Source: Candidatus Iainarchaeum sp. (lineage in GTDB: Archaea > Iainarchaeota > Iainarchaeia > Iainarchaeales > JAAZKV01). From it: a stretch of 11,004 nucleotides of DNA. The DNA lies in the NCBI GenBank assembly GCA_026397035.1, contig JAPLVQ010000137.1, positions 1 to 11,004 of the forward strand, given 5' to 3'. Both the position numbers and the translations under genes were made by a program. The notes under the pieces were generated by a model that ran no database searches, was not told the origin of the DNA, and saw only the letters and a list, made by a program, of their open reading frames with translations. Shown here piece by piece: positions 8,492-11,004 of this stretch (positions are counted from its first letter, which is position 1; every line of letters starts with the position of its first letter).

Positions 8492-9598
8492 TTGAATAAA
8501 TTGGCTATTGTTATTCTTGTTCTAATTATTGGATTTTTGCTTTTTGGTTGTACACAGTCGGGCGGAAAGGATAATAATTTGCCAATAACTCCAAACACTG
8601 GGGATGCTGGAGGACTAGTTAGCGGGGATCAAAATACTGGGATTCTTTCCGGTTCTGGAACAGGGAATGGAAGTGGTTCCGCTGGAGGAATTGAGAGCCC
8701 TATAAGTAGTTGCAATACAATAATTCATGAACAATTAACTACAACTACGCATGATTATAATTTTGAAACAAACACTTGCGGGTTGCAGAGTAATGTATTT
8801 TCACAAGAGACTTGGATAAAACAGATTGGTGGTAAAACTTGGTTTAGGTCCCAAAGTGAAAACATGACTGCTATTCAATTAACTGATAGGGTTGCTAAAA
8901 CGCAAACAATGTATTCAAAAATAGCAGGTAGTACGCAATTTACTAAACAAACTTTTTCTATTGGGGCTGAAGAATTAAATTATTTGAATGAGTTTGACAC
9001 TGCATTTAATTTGATAAGAGGTTCAGATTGTTCCTGTAAATTTAGTGATTCATTATACACAGGCGAAAAAGGAATAATTAATGGTCTTGAGTGTTACTAT
9101 TTGAAAAGACCAATAACTGTGGTGATGGACAATCAGACTGGAGAACCCACAACTAGTATTAGTGATTGTATAAATCTAAACTATTGTGAAGCGCTGTCTG
9201 AAAAATATTATTATAAAGGATGTTTAGTAAGTGAAACTCAAGTAAAGCCAATTGATAGAATTGTTCCTGAAAATCTACTAACACCACCAACTGATTATGT
9301 CGACCAAAATACTCCATCTTATCCAAACAATGACAATCCTTCAAGTTCTGATGGTTCAAATCCGAATTATCCATATGGAAGCTCAGGAGATGTTGGTTCG
9401 GGAAATCCTCCAAATTCATCCGGTGGGGGCACAGATAGTTCACCAAGTGCATGTACAAGACAATGTGATGCAATGCAAGCAGTTTGTCAGCAGAACGGAC
9501 AAGAAGTAACTTCTGACGGAATGGGCTGCTACACACCGTGCACTGGAGAAAATTGCGGGTATGAGAGAGACTGTTGGTATGTTTGCTTGAGTAAATGA
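8492..9598 (+). CDS. Secreted lipoprotein with an eight-cysteine C-terminal module
   Basis: 368 residues. The start is TTG: the in-frame codon before it is TGA, and the product opens with a classic signal, MNK then a hydrophobic run to the lipobox LFGC, so Cys20 would be lipidated after cleavage. A Gly/Ser/Asn-rich linker spans about 22-70. The core (73-262) holds eight cysteines and a run of beta-like segments (ETWIKQIGGKTWFR, AIQLTDRVAKTQTMY) faintly like LolA/LppX-type lipoproteins; that likeness is weak. A Pro/Ser/Asn/Gly-rich linker (about 263-319) leads to a compact tail with eight cysteines (ACTRQC, AVC, GMGC, TPC, ENC, RDC, YVC), probably disulfide-bonded. It ends with TGA, followed after one codon by TAG and TAA. 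The likely location is the outer face of the membrane. Function unknown. Confidence 0.88.
   Translation: MNKLAIVILVLIIGFLLFGCTQSGGKDNNLPITPNTGDAGGLVSGDQNTGILSGSGTGNGSGSAGGIESPISSCNTIIHEQLTTTTHDYNFETNTCGLQSNVFSQETWIKQIGGKTWFRSQSENMTAIQLTDRVAKTQTMYSKIAGSTQFTKQTFSIGAEELNYLNEFDTAFNLIRGSDCSCKFSDSLYTGEKGIINGLECYYLKRPITVVMDNQTGEPTTSISDCINLNYCEALSEKYYYKGCLVSETQVKPIDRIVPENLLTPPTDYVDQNTPSYPNNDNPSSSDGSNPNYPYGSSGDVGSGNPPNSSGGGTDSSPSACTRQCDAMQAVCQQNGQEVTSDGMGCYTPCTGENCGYERDCWYVCLSK
9449..9595 (+). other. Eight-cysteine module at the lipoprotein C-terminus
   Basis: Residues 320-368 of the lipoprotein contain eight cysteines in 49 residues and are set off by a disordered-type linker. The even cysteine count and the extracellular setting suggest a small disulfide-bonded binding domain carried on a flexible stalk. 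I do not recognise the spacing as a named family. Confidence 0.6.
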
Positions 9599-9619
9599 TA
9601 TTAGTAACAAGATAGTGAC

Positions 9620-9629
9620 AATTATAATG
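9620..9629 (+). promoter_or_regulatory. Possible TATA box before the small membrane protein
   Basis: AATTATAATG lies about 55 bases before ATG 9680, which would give a leader of about 30 bases. The match is weaker than the box near 2412, and read-through from the lipoprotein gene is equally possible. Confidence 0.3.
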
Positions 9630-9679
9630 AAGGGATAGTTCCTGAGTAATTGTAATTTTGTAAGGTTGGTGGTTGATTT

Positions 9680-9973
9680 ATGAATTTTGATACTTTGTTT
9701 AATCCGATTTATATTTTATGGCTGATAATTATAACTGGTTTTGTTGTTGCGCAAATTTGGAACATTGTACGCTCATTTCAGGTTGGTAAGATTTATGACT
9801 TTGGAAGAAAACCATTGTGGGGAGTTGACAAGGTGGGAAAGTTTCACTCAATAATGCAGCAAGATAAGAAAGAAGACCCGACAGCATTTAAGTTTGCAAG
9901 AATTTATGCATTTTTCTTTTTAGCACTTAGCGGTTTAGTTTGGCTGTTAAGTGTGGCGGTTGTAATAATTTAG
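9680..9973 (+). CDS. Small membrane protein with two helices
   Basis: 97 residues. GGTGG (9668-9672) lies seven bases before the ATG, and an in-frame TGA just upstream fixes the start. Helix one covers about residues 8-28 (PIYILWLIIITGFVVAQIW), and helix two about 73-96 (FFFLALSGLVWLLSVAVVII). Between them lies a charged loop of about 45 residues (RSFQVGKIYDFGRKPLWG, then DKKEDP). The basic loop suggests that it faces the cytoplasm, with both ends outside. The stop TAG 9971-9973 overlaps the GGAGG of the next gene, so the two are probably co-transcribed and translated in coupling. I know no family for it; a partner or anchor of the neighbouring secreted proteins is possible but unproven. Confidence 0.8.
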   Translation: MNFDTLFNPIYILWLIIITGFVVAQIWNIVRSFQVGKIYDFGRKPLWGVDKVGKFHSIMQQDKKEDPTAFKFARIYAFFFLALSGLVWLLSVAVVII

Positions 9974-9977
9974 GAGG
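9973..9977 (+). promoter_or_regulatory. GGAGG ribosome-binding site overlapping the preceding stop codon
   Basis: GGAGG begins on the last base of the TAG at 9971-9973. It sits eight bases before TTG 9986 but only one base before ATG 9979, so spacing favours the TTG. The ATG frame gives a 30-residue peptide without a recognisable signal, whereas the TTG frame gives a basic-hydrophobic leader. Confidence 0.65.
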
Positions 9978-9985
9978 AATGATAC

Positions 9986-10378
9986 TTGAAGAAAAAAATT
10001 ATTTTTGGAATATTCATTTTAGTGATGCTAATAGTAGTGGTTGTTGCAGTGAGTATTTTTTGAGTATTTGAGCAAAGAGATAATTGTATTTGTGGGAGTT
10101 TAGGCGGGGCAGACACTACAATACCTACTGGGCGGGAGTTTAGAGTTATTTATACTTCATGCGACGGAAACTTTTTCAATCTCCTTAGTAGGGAAAATGT
10201 GTACAAATTAGAACAGTCTGAGTTAAAAAACGATCTTGAATATCTTTATCTTGGCGGGTCAAAAACAGTTCCTGTTCGTGTGTATTTGCCAACAATTAAA
10301 AATTGGGAGTTGGTAGATTTTAACTCTGCTGAAAAAATTTATAACTGTGGAATGTGCTTTTGCAATTCACAAAAGTAA
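9986..10378 (+). pseudogene. Small secreted or anchored Cys-containing protein, frame cut by an in-frame TGA
   Basis: Starting at TTG 9986 (GGAGG eight bases upstream; in-frame TGA at 9980 fixes the start), the frame encodes MKKKIIFGIFILVMLIVVVV and a little more, a basic-plus-hydrophobic signal or anchor. Codon 26 is TGA (10061-10063). The same frame then runs open for 104 codons to TAA 10376-10378 with a coherent sequence: NCICGS, IYTSCDG, YLYLGGSKTVPVRVYLP and a final NCGMCFC, six cysteines in all. The downstream part has no in-frame ATG, GTG or TTG before GTG 10199, so it cannot easily be a separate gene. A nonsense mutation, a sequence error or stop read-through would each explain this. 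The intact product would be 130 residues, exported and probably disulfide-bonded. No family recognised. Confidence 0.65.
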
Positions 10379-10423
10379 TGTGTGCGGGTGCGATTAGTTA
10401 TTCTTACAAATTTGAATTAATTA

Positions 10424-10443
10424 CATTTTTTCTAACTTGTTTT
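10424..10443 (+). terminator. T-rich tract, possible end of the plus-strand transcript
   Basis: CATTTTTTCTAACTTGTTTT lies about 45 bases after the last plus-strand stop, between the two convergent genes. Archaeal RNA polymerase often stops at such U-rich tracts. I see no strong hairpin here and no matching tract for the minus-strand gene. Confidence 0.35.
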
Positions 10444-11004
10444 AATTTCTGTCAATTATCTTAGTCTCAAATTTTGAGTCTTTTCTTTTTAATAGCACAA
10501 TTCTTGAATTCTCTTTCTCTGATTCAAATTTGTATAAAGGCATCTTTTCAAGCAGGGAGTGCGCGAAGGTTTTAGTGTACTTGTGGTCCGGAGTGTTCTC
10601 TTCTTTTAGCCGCATTCTGGAATAACCAAGCCACATGTAGGATTTTACTTCAACAAAATCCGGCTTTACTGCGCTTAAGAGCTCGGCAAATTCATTTATG
10701 TTTTCCTTGGAATCATTTAATTCTTTAATTACTGTTAAGCGAATCGCTGTTCGGCATGGAAGAAGCGCAAGAAGTGCAAGAGATTTGAGATAATTCTTCC
10801 ATCCATTTTTTTCTCTATTAGAGGTAATTCTTTTCCAAAGCGCTTCATTAGCTCCAACCATTGAAATATATAACTGAGTTGGTAGAGAATTCTCATTTTC
10901 TTTTACTCCTAAAAACTTTCCCCTGTCGAATTGTACCTTCCTTGTTCTGAAACCGTAAAGTTTCTCATCCACTGGCAGCCCGTCCATTAGAAATTGACCC
11001 ACGC
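10442..11004 (-). CDS. taw1: tRNA 4-demethylwyosine synthase (TYW1/Taw1), C-terminal part, cut by window edge
   Basis: Taw1 is a radical-SAM, iron-sulfur enzyme that builds the tricyclic 4-demethylwyosine base from N1-methylguanosine at position 37 of tRNA-Phe, using pyruvate; it acts in the cytoplasm. Only the C-terminal 187 or so residues are inside the window; the cysteines of the radical-SAM site lie beyond the right edge. The family pattern is clear: PTQLYIS, ANEALWKRI, CRTAIRLTVIKELN, FAELLSAVKPDFVEVKSYMW, LGYSRMRL and a final SRIVLLKR. It is somewhat divergent: VKSYM replaces the usual VKGYM, ENTPDH the usual NMPxH, and the part before PTQLY seems longer than usual. A GTG at 11002 is just a codon at the edge, not a start. 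It converges on the surface genes and ends with TAA 10442-10444. Confidence 0.9.
   Translation of the reverse strand, partial: VGQFLMDGLPVDEKLYGFRTRKVQFDRGKFLGVKENENSLPTQLYISMVGANEALWKRITSNREKNGWKNYLKSLALLALLPCRTAIRLTVIKELNDSKENINEFAELLSAVKPDFVEVKSYMWLGYSRMRLKEENTPDHKYTKTFAHSLLEKMPLYKFESEKENSRIVLLKRKDSKFETKIIDRN

Noticed and set aside
9159..9536. Antisense open frame of 125 codons under the lipoprotein gene
   Set aside because: It is a shadow of the low-complexity linker and Cys-rich coding sequence, with no promoter, ribosome site or sensible protein composition.
10061..10063. TGA read as selenocysteine
   Set aside because: The codon follows the hydrophobic leader rather than sitting in a redox motif, and I see no SECIS-like hairpin nearby.
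9979..10071. ATG-started 30-residue peptide after GGAGG
   Set aside because: The ATG is one base from the ribosome site, and the TTG frame at 9986 gives a proper signal sequence and a long coding continuation.
1..11004. CRISPR array, tRNA or rRNA gene, insertion sequence or attachment site
   Set aside because: I saw no regularly spaced direct repeats, tRNA or rRNA signatures, transposase motifs or flanking duplications; nearly all the sequence is explained by coding regions.

Overview
The window looks like archaeal DNA, probably from a DPANN-type lineage such as Diapherotrites or Micrarchaeota; the phylum is a guess. Three things point to archaea. The right edge carries a tRNA-wyosine synthase gene (TYW1/Taw1), a family of archaea and eukaryotes. 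AT-rich TATA-box promoters sit about 25-30 bases before the likely transcript starts. Ribosome-binding sites are of the GGTGG/GGAGG kind, with ATG and TTG starts. The DNA is AT-rich.

Layout: positions 1-2377 hold the 3' part of a large extracellular-type protein of unknown function, open at the left edge. A TATA box near 2412 then drives a 1973-residue membrane-anchored mosaic protein (2480-8401). Its order is a cytoplasmic tail, one membrane helix, a Pro-rich stalk, a carboxypeptidase-regulatory-like beta domain, an adhesin-like beta region, an Ala-rich helical and Gly-rich hydrophobic segment, a possible HopA1-like domain, YD (Rhs-like) repeats, a beta region and a C-terminal array of propeller-like repeats. 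A hairpin (8406-8439) and a second promoter separate it from a lipoprotein gene (8492-9598) that ends in an eight-cysteine module. A two-helix small membrane protein (9680-9973) follows. Close behind it is a small Cys-containing secreted or anchored protein (9986-10378) whose frame is cut by a TGA just after its hydrophobic N-terminus. The TYW1 gene converges from the right edge on the minus strand.

Every plus-strand gene encodes an exported or membrane protein, so this is a cell-surface gene cluster ending against a housekeeping tRNA-modification gene. In an episymbiotic DPANN cell such proteins could serve host contact, but that is inference. The points most worth checking are the TGA-interrupted small gene, the domain make-up of the giant protein, and the Cys-rich tail of the lipoprotein.
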